From Blastococcus sp. VKM Ac-2987 (GTDB taxonomy: Bacteria; Actinomycetota; Actinomycetes; Mycobacteriales; Geodermatophilaceae): a DNA stretch of 64,000 bases. Below are positions 7,458 to 16,308 of this stretch, piece after piece; position 1 is the stretch's first letter, and the number at the start of each line of letters is the position of its first letter. The notes under the pieces were generated by a model that made no database searches, was not told where the DNA came from, and saw only the letters and a list, made by a program, of their open reading frames with translations. Location: NCBI RefSeq assembly GCF_026967805.1, contig NZ_JAPVBG010000001.1:1069143-1133142 (forward strand), read 5' to 3'. The position numbers were made by a program, and so were the translations under genes.

Positions 7458-9716
7458 TCAGCTGCCGACGCGGCCCTCGTCGGGGCGGTACACGACGGCC
7501 ACGCTCGGCCGCGGGAACGGCCGGTACGCCTGCATGTCGGGCCACCGGCTGGACGGGTGCTCGACCGTCGAGCCGGTCGTCTCACCGGGGTGCTGCACGG
7601 AGACGAAGACCGCCCGGCCGTCCGGCGGGATCATCGGGCCGCTGCACTCGGCGCCGATGGGAACGGTCAGGAAAGCCTTGAGGTGACCGCGCTCCGGGCC
7701 CTGGGTGGGAACGGCGAAGAGCCCGTCGTTCGCGCCGCCGAAGGTGCCCGCCTCCTGGTTGCGCGTGGAGAGCACGTTCCCGTCCGTCGAGATCCAGAGG
7801 TTGCCGGCCGGGTCGAACTCCAGGTTGTCCGGGCACGAGATGGCGCTCACCTGCGACTTGTCGTACCCGGCGAAGTACGTGCCGGGGAACTCCGGGTCGC
7901 CGCAGAGGAGGAAGATCCGCCAGTTGAACGTGTCGCCGGTGGCCGAGCCCAGCTCCTCCCACTCGATGACGTGCCCGTTGCGGTTGCCCGGGCGCTCCAC
8001 GAAGTCCGCCGGCGTGCCGGCCTCCTCGTCGGCGGGCACGAAGGCGAACGAGCGGGTCAGCGGGTTGGCCTCGTCCGCCCCCGGCCGGCCGTTCGTGCCG
8101 GTGCGGTTGGAGTTGTTGGTCAGCGCCGCGTAGACGCGCCCGTTGACCGGGTTGACCTGGATGTCCTCCGGCCGGTCCATCTTGGTGGGCACCTTCGACG
8201 GGTCGACGACCTGGACGTTCTCCGGGTCGGGGAGGTCGCCGTTCTCGTCCAGCTGCTTGCCGAGCCGGTCGGCGGCCTGGCGGGTGAAGACCAGGACCCA
8301 GGCGACGTCCTTGCCCGGGATCATCGACCGGCCGTCCAGTACCAGCGGGATCCAGCGGCCCACGCCGTCGAACTCCCCGTCGGAGGGCAACCGCCCGCTG
8401 CCGTCGATCTCGGCGGCCGGCGAGTCCCCGGTGAACCGGGCGACGTAGAGGTCGCCCTCCTCCAGCAGGGTCATGTTGTGCTGGCGCGCCGCCCGGTCGG
8501 TGCCCGCCCGGTACTTCTTCTTCGACACGAACTTGTAGATGTAGTCGAAGCGCTCGTCGTCGCCCGAGTACGCGACCACCCGGCCGTCCGCGGCGATCTG
8601 CACGTTCGCGCCCTCGTGCTTGAAGCGCCCCAGGGCGGTGTGCTTCTTCGGCGTCGAGGTCGGGTCGTAGGGGTCGACCTCGACCACCCAGCCGAAGCGG
8701 TTGACCTCGTTGGGCTCCTGGCTGAGGTCGAAGCGCGGGTCGACGGTGTGCCATTTGCGGGTCGGGACGTCCTCCGGGCTGACGCCGTACCGGCGCAGCG
8801 CCGCCATCTGGGTGGCCTCGCTGATCGGCGCGGTCGTCCCGAAGTACTGGTTGAAGTTCTCCTCGCCGTGCAGCGTCGTCCCCCACGGGGTCACCCCGCC
8901 GGCGCAGTTGTTCAGCGTGCCCAGGACGGTCCTGCCCTCGGGGTCGGCGCTGGTCCTCAGGTACTCGGACCCGGCAGCGGGCCCGGTCAGCCGGAAGGGT
9001 GTGTCGGTCGTGATCCGGCGGTTGCGGTCGCGCTCGCGCGTGGCGCGCCACCGGCCGGCCGGACCGTCCCGCCGGACCTTCACCACCGAGATGCCGTGCG
9101 CCATCATCGCGATGCGCTTCTGCTCGTCGGGGATGTCGCCGGCGCCCTCCTCGTCGGCGACACCGGCGAACATCAGCTGCTCGTCGGTGTACTCGTGGTT
9201 GACCACCAGCAGGGCGTTCCGGTCGTCGAGCGGCAGCCACCCGATGAAGTCGCAGTTGTAGCCGAACTGCAGGGCCTGGGCCTCGGGCGTCTGCCGGTCG
9301 ATGCGGAACGGCGGCGCACCGGGCAGCACCGGGTCGCCCCAGCGCATGACCACGCTGGAGGCGTAGCCGGCGGGGACGACGAGCTCGTCGAGGAAGTTCT
9401 GCTGGACCGGCTCGAACGTCAGGGCACCGTCGGCGCCACCGGTGCCGCGCTGGGCGGCGGGCCGGGCGGCGGCCGGGAGGGCCGGTCCGGCGGCGACGAC
9501 GAGCGCGCCGATGCCGGCCGCCTTGAGCATGCTGCGCCGGCTGAACGCGCTCTGGACGGCGTCGGTGAAGGTCGGGTTGTCAGTCGGGTTGGGGACGGCG
9601 CTGTCGCAGGCGTTGCCGCACTTGTAGAAGCACGTCGCGTGGCTGCGGCTGCCGTGCCGGACGGTGTTCAGCAGCGGCAGGAGCGTGCGGGCGCGCGGCT
9701 CGGAGATCTCGGTCAT
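7458..9716 (-). CDS. PhoX family alkaline phosphatase (DUF839), Tat-secreted
   Basis: A 752-residue secreted phosphatase of the PhoX type, a calcium/iron enzyme that releases phosphate from organic esters outside the cell. The N-terminal region contains a twin-arginine signal, SRRSMLKAAGIGALVVAAG, near residues 60-80, preceded by a cysteine-containing segment. Family motifs follow: NHEYTDEQLMF, a NCAGGVTPWGT..GEENFNQYF block near residue 295, and GDDERFDYIYKF near residue 390. The ATG at 9716 has an AGAGGGA site; an upstream in-frame extension lacks one. A PHO box lies 64-81 bp upstream, so phosphate-starvation control is likely. Confidence 0.92.
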   Translation of the reverse strand: MTEISEPRARTLLPLLNTVRHGSRSHATCFYKCGNACDSAVPNPTDNPTFTDAVQSAFSRRSMLKAAGIGALVVAAGPALPAAARPAAQRGTGGADGALTFEPVQQNFLDELVVPAGYASSVVMRWGDPVLPGAPPFRIDRQTPEAQALQFGYNCDFIGWLPLDDRNALLVVNHEYTDEQLMFAGVADEEGAGDIPDEQKRIAMMAHGISVVKVRRDGPAGRWRATRERDRNRRITTDTPFRLTGPAAGSEYLRTSADPEGRTVLGTLNNCAGGVTPWGTTLHGEENFNQYFGTTAPISEATQMAALRRYGVSPEDVPTRKWHTVDPRFDLSQEPNEVNRFGWVVEVDPYDPTSTPKKHTALGRFKHEGANVQIAADGRVVAYSGDDERFDYIYKFVSKKKYRAGTDRAARQHNMTLLEEGDLYVARFTGDSPAAEIDGSGRLPSDGEFDGVGRWIPLVLDGRSMIPGKDVAWVLVFTRQAADRLGKQLDENGDLPDPENVQVVDPSKVPTKMDRPEDIQVNPVNGRVYAALTNNSNRTGTNGRPGADEANPLTRSFAFVPADEEAGTPADFVERPGNRNGHVIEWEELGSATGDTFNWRIFLLCGDPEFPGTYFAGYDKSQVSAISCPDNLEFDPAGNLWISTDGNVLSTRNQEAGTFGGANDGLFAVPTQGPERGHLKAFLTVPIGAECSGPMIPPDGRAVFVSVQHPGETTGSTVEHPSSRWPDMQAYRPFPRPSVAVVYRPDEGRVGS

Positions 9717-9779
9717 CGGTCCCTCTGGTGGCGAGGAGGTAGCGGGCCCTCGCACCCAAACCCGCCACCGCCACGAACC

Positions 9780-9797
9780 GGTGCACTGCCGGTGAAC
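9780..9797 (-). promoter_or_regulatory. Candidate PHO box (PhoP operator) upstream of phoX
   Basis: Reading the minus strand, GTTCACC (9797-9791) is followed after GGCA by GTGCACC (9786-9780). This gives two direct-repeat units with the 11-bp period and GTTCACC consensus of Streptomyces PHO boxes. A third unit position (CGTGGCG) matches poorly. The location upstream of a phosphatase gene supports function. Confidence 0.65.
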
Positions 9798-9826
9798 AGG
9801 TGGTGAGCGCTGGCCACCTAAAGCGG

Positions 9827-10231
9827 TCAGCCGACCACGGGGAGCACCAGCAGCGACAGCAGGCGGTCGGCCTCGGCGTCGGGGTCCGTCGTGAGCCCGG
9901 TGTGCACCGGCCCCGGCTGGATCACGGTGCTGCGCGGCGCGGTGAGCCAGCGGAAGCGGGAGCCGAGCGTCTCCCGCCCGGCCGCACCGGCGCCCGGATC
10001 AGCCGCGCAGACGTCGGCGGCCGCCTGCAGGGCCCGGCCGATCGCCACCGGGTCGGCGGTCGGGTCCAGCGCCCGCAGCCGGTCGACGTCGAGGTGCAGC
10101 CGCGAGCCGAGGTAGTCGCGTTGCCGGCAGTAGACGAGCACGCCGGCGTTGAGCGACTCGCCGCGCTCGATGCGCGGCACGACCCGCAGCACCGCGTACT
10201 CGAAGGTCTCCCTCGCCCGCGGCGCGCTCAT
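9827..10231 (-). CDS. DUF3037 domain protein
   Basis: A 134-residue protein of the DUF3037 family, beginning MSAPRARETFEYAVLRVVPR with the conserved ERGESLNAGVLVYCRQRDYL block at residues 22-41. Function is unknown. Its ATG overlaps the stop codon of the upstream HipA-like kinase (ATGA). DUF3037 proteins are typically encoded next to such kinases, so they probably work as a pair. Confidence 0.85.
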   Translation of the reverse strand: MSAPRARETFEYAVLRVVPRIERGESLNAGVLVYCRQRDYLGSRLHLDVDRLRALDPTADPVAIGRALQAAADVCAADPGAGAAGRETLGSRFRWLTAPRSTVIQPGPVHTGLTTDPDAEADRLLSLLVLPVVG

Positions 10232-11079
10232 CGCTGGCTCATCCCCTCGGGCGGCGGTGGCCCCAGCCAGCCCGGCCGGTTGGCCCCGACCCGGGCTCGC
10301 CGGCGCCCCGCTCCCCCGGCGGCCGCGGCCGACACCAGCCCGGGCAGCCACGCGTCCCGGGCGGCCAGGCGGGCCAGCAGCTGCCCCGCGTAACGGGCGC
10401 GGACGGCGTGGACCGGCCGCTCGTCGTCGGCCAGCCACTCGTCGGGCACCTGGTCCAGCACGCTCTCCAGCAGCGGGCGGGTGACGCGGCCGGCCAACGC
10501 GGCGTCGGCCGCCGGCACGTCGGGGGCGCACTCGACCAGCGCGTGCGCCGAGGCGTCGTAAGGCCGCGTGACCGCCGCCTCGGCCCCGGGCCAGTGGTGG
10601 TGGAAGGTGAGCGCGGCGCCGTGGTCGATGAGCTGCAGCCGGCCGTGCCAGAAGAGCATGTTCGGGTTGCGCCAGGACCGGTCGACGTTGCCGATCAGCG
10701 CGTCGAACCACAGCACCCGGCCGGCCAGCTCCGGGTCCACGCCGTCGGCACCGGCCTCGAAGTCGAGCGCGCCGGGGAGGTAGTCCAGCCCCAGGTTGCG
10801 TCCGGCGGAGCGCTGCAGCAGCTCCTGCACCTCGTGGTCCGGCTCCCCTACCGCCAGCTCGGCGGCGACGTCGACGGTGACCAGCGCCGGCACCGGCAGC
10901 CCCAGCGCCCGGGCCAGCTCCGCGCAGACGACCTCCGCGACCAGCACCTTCACGCCCTGGCCGGCCGCGCGCCACTTGACGACGTACGTGCCGAGGTCGT
11001 CGGCCTCCATGAGACCGGGCAGCGAGCCACCCTCGCGCAGCGGGGTGACGTAGCGGGTGGCGGTGACGGCGGGGAGCAC
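10228..11079 (-). CDS. HipA-like kinase family protein
   Basis: A 283-residue protein resembling the kinase part of HipA. Visible elements are GLMEADDLGTYVVKW near residue 22 (nucleotide-binding lysine), a central LWFDALIGNVDRSWRNPNML near residue 125 with the N-x-D-R catalytic pattern, and LQLIDHGAALTFHH supplying the metal-binding Asp (DHG for DFG). It lacks a HipB antitoxin partner. It is paired with DUF3037 instead, so it is probably not a classical toxin. The GTG at 11079 is the only good start. A phosphotransferase activity is inferred from motifs. Confidence 0.8.
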   Translation of the reverse strand: MLPAVTATRYVTPLREGGSLPGLMEADDLGTYVVKWRAAGQGVKVLVAEVVCAELARALGLPVPALVTVDVAAELAVGEPDHEVQELLQRSAGRNLGLDYLPGALDFEAGADGVDPELAGRVLWFDALIGNVDRSWRNPNMLFWHGRLQLIDHGAALTFHHHWPGAEAAVTRPYDASAHALVECAPDVPAADAALAGRVTRPLLESVLDQVPDEWLADDERPVHAVRARYAGQLLARLAARDAWLPGLVSAAAAGGAGRRRARVGANRPGWLGPPPPEGMSQR

Positions 11080-11226
11080 AGTGCCGTCAACCTACGCCGG
11101 GACGGCGCCGGTGCACGCGCGGCCGCACCGGCCGGGGGCCGTGCCACCCCTCCGGGGGACGGCCGCTCAAGGGGCGGCGCCGTCCGGCCGATCCCCCGCG
11201 GAACGACGGCGCCGGAGGAGGTGCGG

Positions 11227-12785
11227 GTGGAGCTGCCCGAGCGGTCCGCCGGGATCCGCGCGCTCCGCACGCGCGTCCTGCGGGAGGCGCTCGTCGTCGC
11301 CCTGGTCACCGTGCTGTTCGCCGCGGCCAGCGTCCGCTGGGACCTGCCCCGGCTGCTCGGCGGCCCCGCGGACGACGTGGTGCTCGTCCTGGCCTTCTCC
11401 CACCTGCTGATGATGGTCTTCGGCAAGCGTCGCTCCGACGAGCTCAAGGCCGAGGCGGTGTCCCGCCGCGCGGCCGAGCAGGAGCTCCGCCACCGGGCCC
11501 GGCACGACTCCCTCACCGGACTGCTCAACCGGTCCGCGCTGGTCGAGGAGGTCGAGGCCGCCGTGGCGGGGGCGCTCGCCGGCGGCCCGGCCCCGGCCGT
11601 CGTCCTGGTGGACCTCGACCGGTTCAAGGAGGTCAACGACACCCTCGGTCACGACGTCGGCGACATGCTCCTGCGATCGGTGGCGCGGCGCCTGGCCGGC
11701 GAGCTGCGGGGGGACACCGTCCTGGCCCGGCTGGGCGGGGACGAGTTCGCCCTCCTGCTGCCGGGGTGCGACGCCGACGGCGCCGCGCGGGCCGCCGAGC
11801 GGGCGCTCCGGGCGATCCGCCGCCCCTTTCCCCTCGACGGGCTCATCCTGGAGGTCGACGGCAGCTGCGGCGTCGCCGTCGACGGGCCCGCGGCGGACCT
11901 GCTCCGGCACGCCGACGTCGCCATGTACGCGGCCAAGGCCGACCGCCTCGGGGTGGCGGTCTACCGCCCGTCGATCGACGCCGGCGCCCCCGGTCGGCTG
12001 AACCTCTTCGGCGAGCTCCGTCGCGCCATCCGCGACGGCGAGCTGCTGGTGCACTACCAGCCGCGGGTGGCCGTCGCGGGCGGCCGCGTGCTCGGCGTGG
12101 AGGCGCTGGTGCGCTGGCAGCACCCCGAGCGCGGGCTGGTGCCCCCGTCGGAGTTCGTCCCCCTCGCCGAGCAGACCGGGTTGATCCGCCCCCTCACCGA
12201 GGCGGTGCTGGACCAGGCGCTGGCCGCGTGCCGGCAGTGGCGCGACGCGGGGCTCGAGCTCACCGTCGGGGTCAACCTCTCCGCCCGCAGCCTGCTGGAC
12301 GCCGGGCTCGCCGACCAGGTGGCCGAGCAGCTGCGCCGGCACGGCCTGCCGCCGGCCTGCCTGGAGCTGGAGATCACCGAGACGCGGCGATGAAGGACCC
12401 CGCGCGCGCCGTCGAGGTGCTGCGCCGGCTGCGCGACCTGGGGCTGGAGCTGTCCGTGGACGACTACGGCACGGGGCACGCGTCGCTGGCCTACCTGACC
12501 CGGCTGCCGGTCAGCACCCTGAAGATCGACCGGTCCTTCGTGCAGACGATGGAGCTCGACGCGAGCGACCGGACGATCGTGCGCTCGACGATCGACCTGG
12601 CGCACAGCCTCGGGCTCCGGGTCGTCGCCGAGGGGGTGGAGACCCGCGCGACCTGGGAGGAGCTCGGCCGCCTGGGCTGCGACGCCGCCCAGGGCTACTG
12701 GCTGGCCCGGCCGCTCCCCGGCGAGGAGCTGCCCGGGTGCGTGGCCGCCCTGGAGGCCCGGCTGACCGCACCCCGCGTGGGCTGA
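11227..12785 (+). pseudogene. GGDEF-EAL cyclic-di-GMP protein with a single-base frameshift
   Basis: N-terminal membrane helices (residues about 15-65) precede a GGDEF domain with an intact LGGDEFALLLPG signature and an EAL domain opening with GVEALVRWQHP. The first frame stops at 12393, right after LELEITETRR. The next frame carries on exactly where the EAL domain should (MKDPARAVEVL, then SVDDYGTGHASLAYL, KIDRSFV, VAEGVET) to 12785. One missing base near 12384-12388 explains this; LEITETAAMKDP would be restored. The downstream ATG overlaps the upstream stop (ATGA), so restart is conceivable. Either a real mutation or a sequencing error. GTG 11227 has a GGAGGAG site. Confidence 0.85.
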
Positions 12786-12826
12786 GCGCCCCGGCGGGCT
12801 CGGCGCCCGCCCCGCAGACTGCAGCG

Positions 12827-13372
12827 GTGGGCCTCCTGCGCGCGACCGACCCGGCCGACTTCACCGGTACGCCGCTGAACTACCCCGAGGTGGGCGCGAC
12901 CGGCGACCCCGAGCTGCCGGCCGGCTACCGCTCCGCCGAGCACGCCGCGGTCGTGGGCACCGGGCCGGCGGCGTTCGAGCGGGCCACGGCCGCGGTCCTC
13001 GGCTGGCGGGCGCAGCGCGGTGCCGGGTTCCGGGTGCGCGCCGACGGGCCGGCCGGCGTGCCGGGCACCGTCGTGATCCTCACCGCCGGGCTGCCCCGGT
13101 TCGGCTACGACCTCCCCTGCCGGGTCGTCTGGGCCCGCACCGAGGACACCGAGCGCGGGTTCGCCTACGGCACGCTGCCCGGCCACCCGGAGAGCGGCGA
13201 GGAGCGGTTCACCGTGCAGCTGACCCCGGAGGGCGACGTCGTCTACCGGATCCGGGTGTTCTTCCGGCTGGCCTCGCCGGCGGCCCGGCTGGCCGGCCCG
13301 CTCAGCCTGGCGCTCCAGCGGCTGGGCACCGCCCGGTACGTCTCGACGATCCGCCGGGCCGCCCGGGGCTGA
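12827..13372 (+). CDS. DUF1990 family protein
   Basis: A 181-residue protein of the DUF1990 family, a compact beta-barrel resembling a lipocalin or START-like fold with unknown role. The conserved LNYPEVGAT opening is near residue 15 and RYVSTIRRAARG ends the protein. The GTG at 12827 gives the family's usual length; a longer upstream frame is low in predicted structure and was rejected. It lies 41 bp downstream of the GGDEF-EAL gene and converges on the FNT channel gene. Confidence 0.8.
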   Translation: MGLLRATDPADFTGTPLNYPEVGATGDPELPAGYRSAEHAAVVGTGPAAFERATAAVLGWRAQRGAGFRVRADGPAGVPGTVVILTAGLPRFGYDLPCRVVWARTEDTERGFAYGTLPGHPESGEERFTVQLTPEGDVVYRIRVFFRLASPAARLAGPLSLALQRLGTARYVSTIRRAARG

Positions 13373-13395
13373 CGGTCCCGGCACACCCCGGCGCT

Positions 13396-14226
13396 TCAGT
13401 GACCGGAGGCGACCGCCGCCCGCTCCCGCTCGATCAGCTCCTTGCTCCGCACGAGGCGGATCAGGGTGACCACGAACAGGCCCCCGGCCATGTTGAGCAG
13501 CAGGGTGTACCAGAACCAGCCCAGCCAGTCGAAGTAGCCGAACGGGGCGCCGGCGTGCAGCGCACCGAAGATCAGCAGCGAGTCCAGGATCGAGTGGAAC
13601 AGCACCAGCCCGGCGAGCAGGAAGCCGCCGATGACGGAGGCGACGATCTTCCCGGTCTCCGAGTGCGCGCCGTGCTGCATGCGGGTCATCAGCGTGATGA
13701 CGCTGCCGGCCAGGAAGGCCAGGGCAACCGACTGGACGTCCAGCGGCGCCTCGACGAAGTGCGTCGCCGACTCGATCGCGGTGTCCGCCAGCTCGGGGAA
13801 GGCGAGCACGACCACCCACATGACCAGCCAGCCGCCGACGAGGTTGGCGACCAGCGTCCCGGCCCACAGCTTCGCCAGCTGGGCGGTGCTCGCCCGCCCG
13901 GCGAACACCGCGGTGACCGGGACCAGGAAGCCCTCGGTGAACAGCTCGCTGCGCCCGAGCATCAGCGCGATCAGGCCGATGCTGAACGCCAGGCCGGCGA
14001 GCAGCTCGCTGCCCGTGGCCTCCAGGACCGCCAGCAGGGCGAGCACGCCGACGGCGATCTCCAGCCCGCCGGCCAGGCCCGTGGCGAGCACCTCGCGCCA
14101 CCGGCGGTGCAGGCGCTGGGCGCCCTCGCTGACGATCTTCTCGAACGCCTCGGCGACCTCGTCCTCGGCGGGGGCGTCGGTGTCGCCCAGCTCCGCGCGC
14201 TTCCGGTCCTGCTCCACGTCCTCCAC
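13396..14226 (-). CDS. Formate/nitrite transporter (FNT) family membrane protein
   Basis: A 276-residue integral membrane protein of the FNT family, pentameric channels for formate, nitrite or related small anions. After a charged 45-residue N-terminus it shows six hydrophobic segments. FNT-type features are visible, including FTEGFLVPVTAVFAGRA near residue 102 and the LLNMAGGLFVVTLIRLVR helix near the end. The GTG at 14226 follows GGAGGAG. It stands alone, divergent from an ABC transporter gene. The acidic N-terminal extension is typical of an actinobacterial subgroup; transported ion unknown. Confidence 0.85.
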   Translation of the reverse strand: MEDVEQDRKRAELGDTDAPAEDEVAEAFEKIVSEGAQRLHRRWREVLATGLAGGLEIAVGVLALLAVLEATGSELLAGLAFSIGLIALMLGRSELFTEGFLVPVTAVFAGRASTAQLAKLWAGTLVANLVGGWLVMWVVVLAFPELADTAIESATHFVEAPLDVQSVALAFLAGSVITLMTRMQHGAHSETGKIVASVIGGFLLAGLVLFHSILDSLLIFGALHAGAPFGYFDWLGWFWYTLLLNMAGGLFVVTLIRLVRSKELIERERAAVASGH

Positions 14227-14494
14227 GGTGCTCCTCCGATCGTCGGACACCGGGACCGGGAACGGGCGGCACGTCCGTCCCGGCCGCGTACCCGGGGGCA
14301 CCCCGGCCACACCCGGGCGGGACCGCGGCTCACCGGAGCGGCCCATGACACGCGTCACGGGTCGGGCGTGCGGACGACGCCGCAGGTCGTGCACGACGGC
14401 ACCTGTGCCGGGCCCGCCCGGGCGGCAGCGTAGGAGCTGCGTCCCGGAGGACCGGCCCGACGGCGGCCGGCGGGACGCGCCGAGGAGGCTGCGC

Positions 14495-15481
14495 ATGACC
14501 ACCGTCGACGACTCCCCCCGCCCCCGGCCCGGACCGCGGGAGGCCGGACCACCGGCGGTGGAGGTCACCGATCTGCGGCGCCGCTACGGCGACTTCGAGG
14601 CGGTCCGCGGGATCTCCTTCGAGGTGCACCCCGGTGAGGTGTTCGCGCTGCTCGGGGTGAACGGCGCGGGCAAGACCTCCGCGCTGGAGGTGCTCGAGGG
14701 CCTGTCGCCACCGGACGGCGGCACCGTCCGCATCCTGGGCGCCGACCCCGGCCGCGAGCACGCCGCCGTCCGGCCGCACCTGGGGGTGCTGCTCCAGACC
14801 AGCGGGCTGCCGGGCGACCTGACCGTCGAGGAGACGGTCGCCACCTGGGCCCGGACCCTCACCCGCCCCCGCCCGGTCGCCGAGGCGCTCGCCCAGGTCG
14901 GCATGGCCGGCCGCGCCGACGTCCGGGTGCGCAGCCTCTCCGGCGGCGAGCGCCGCCGCCTCGACCTCGCCCTCGCCCTCCTCGGCCGCCCGCGGGTCCT
15001 GGTGCTCGACGAGCCCACGACCGGGCTGGACCCGGAGAGCCGGCGGACGGTGTGGTCGCTGGTCCGCGAGATGGTGCGGGGCGGGACCGCCGTCGTCCTG
15101 ACCACGCACCACCTCGAGGAGGCCGAGGAGCTGGCCGACCGGATCGCCATCCTCCGCGCGGGACGGATCGAGCTCGAGGGCACACCGGAGGAGATCAACG
15201 CGACCCAGCCGGCCGGCATCCGCTTCTCGCTCCCGCCGGCCGCTCCCCCGCTGCCGCCGCTCCCCGGCGTGCGGGTGGTCGCCCCCGCTCCCCGGGTGGA
15301 GCTGCACACCCGCGACCTGCAGGCGGCGCTGACGGCGCTGCTGGGCTGGGCCGCCGCCGAGGGCGTGCAGCTGGCCGGGCTGCAGGCCCGGTCGGCCTCC
15401 CTGGAGCAGGCCTTCCTGGCGGTCGCCGACGGCGCCGCACCGGCCACCGACCGATCCGTCCTCGAGAGCAGGAGCGCCTGA
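14495..15481 (+). CDS. ABC-2 type exporter ATP-binding protein
   Basis: A 328-residue ATPase subunit of a DrrA-like exporter. It has Walker A GVNGAGKTS near residue 60, signature LSGGERRRLDLAL, Walker B VLVLDEPTTGLDPE and a switch histidine in LTTHHLEEAEELADR. A C-terminal extension of about 90 residues is typical of DrrA-type subunits. The ATG at 14495 has a GAGGAGG site. Its stop overlaps the permease start (TGATG). The following histidine kinase and response regulator suggest a drug or lipid exporter under two-component control. Confidence 0.92.
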   Translation: MTTVDDSPRPRPGPREAGPPAVEVTDLRRRYGDFEAVRGISFEVHPGEVFALLGVNGAGKTSALEVLEGLSPPDGGTVRILGADPGREHAAVRPHLGVLLQTSGLPGDLTVEETVATWARTLTRPRPVAEALAQVGMAGRADVRVRSLSGGERRRLDLALALLGRPRVLVLDEPTTGLDPESRRTVWSLVREMVRGGTAVVLTTHHLEEAEELADRIAILRAGRIELEGTPEEINATQPAGIRFSLPPAAPPLPPLPGVRVVAPAPRVELHTRDLQAALTALLGWAAAEGVQLAGLQARSASLEQAFLAVADGAAPATDRSVLESRSA

Positions 15482-16308
15482 TGCCCGTCCCTCCGACCGC
15501 CACCCCGCCCACGACGTCGCCCGCCGGGCCGAGCCGGATCCGGCGCACCCTCGCCCTCGCCGGCGCCGAGACCCGGCTCTACCTGCGCAACCGCACCGCC
15601 GTGGTGAACTCGGCGCTGCTGCCGCTGCTGCTGGTCGCCGCCGTCCCGCTGCTCGGGTTCGGTGACGGCGCGGTCCCGGTCGGTCCCCGGCTGCTGGTCA
15701 GCGCCATCGGCGTGATGCTCGTCTTCCTGACCTACACCAACCTGCTCACCACGTTCGTCGCCCGCCGGGAGGACCTGGTCCTGCAGCGGATGCGCACCGG
15801 CGAGCTCACCGGCGCCGAGGTGATCCTCGGGACCGCCACCCCCACCCTGCTGATCACGGTGGGCCAGGTGCTCCTCGTCGGCGCCGGGGTCGCCGTCCTC
15901 GGCGAGTGGGCGATGCCGGTGGACGTCGTCCTGCCGCTGGTCGCGCTGATCGGCGGCGGCGCGCTGATGCTGCTGCTGGCCGCCGCGAGCACCGCCTTCA
16001 CCCGCACGCCCGAGAGCGCGCAGATCACCGCGCTCCCACTGCTGCTGATCTCCACCTCGCTGTCCGGGCTGTTCTTCCCGCTGTCGGTGCTGCCCGACCC
16101 GCTCGCCACCGCCGCGCGGTTCCTGCCGCTCACCCCCGCCGTCGAGCTGAGCCAGCTCGGTCTGGCGGGGCTGACCTGGAGCGGCGATGCGGTGGGCTGG
16201 GCCGGCGCGTGGACCGCTGCCGCGCTGCCTCTGGCGGTGCTCGCGGGCTGGCTCCTCGTCGCCGGCGTGCTCGCCCGGCGGGGGTTCCGCTGGGCGCCAC
16301 GGCGGTGA
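15481..16308 (+). CDS. ABC-2 type exporter permease
   Basis: A 275-residue membrane subunit with six predicted helices (starting near residues 40, 65, 107, 140, 175 and 240) and the ABC-2 family pattern, including YTNLLTTFVARREDLVLQRM near residue 81 and LSGLFFPLSVLPDP near residue 185. It pairs with the ATPase immediately upstream, whose stop it overlaps. Substrate unknown. Confidence 0.9.
   Translation: MPVPPTATPPTTSPAGPSRIRRTLALAGAETRLYLRNRTAVVNSALLPLLLVAAVPLLGFGDGAVPVGPRLLVSAIGVMLVFLTYTNLLTTFVARREDLVLQRMRTGELTGAEVILGTATPTLLITVGQVLLVGAGVAVLGEWAMPVDVVLPLVALIGGGALMLLLAAASTAFTRTPESAQITALPLLLISTSLSGLFFPLSVLPDPLATAARFLPLTPAVELSQLGLAGLTWSGDAVGWAGAWTAAALPLAVLAGWLLVAGVLARRGFRWAPRR

Noticed and set aside
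7437..9806. 789-residue plus-strand frame opposite phoX
   Set aside because: Low-complexity antisense frame; phoX on the other strand has signal peptide, motifs and a PHO box.
14341..14358. Imperfect palindrome TGACACGCGTCA in the FNT/ABC divergent region
   Set aside because: Two mismatches in a short repeat in very GC-rich DNA; could easily be chance.
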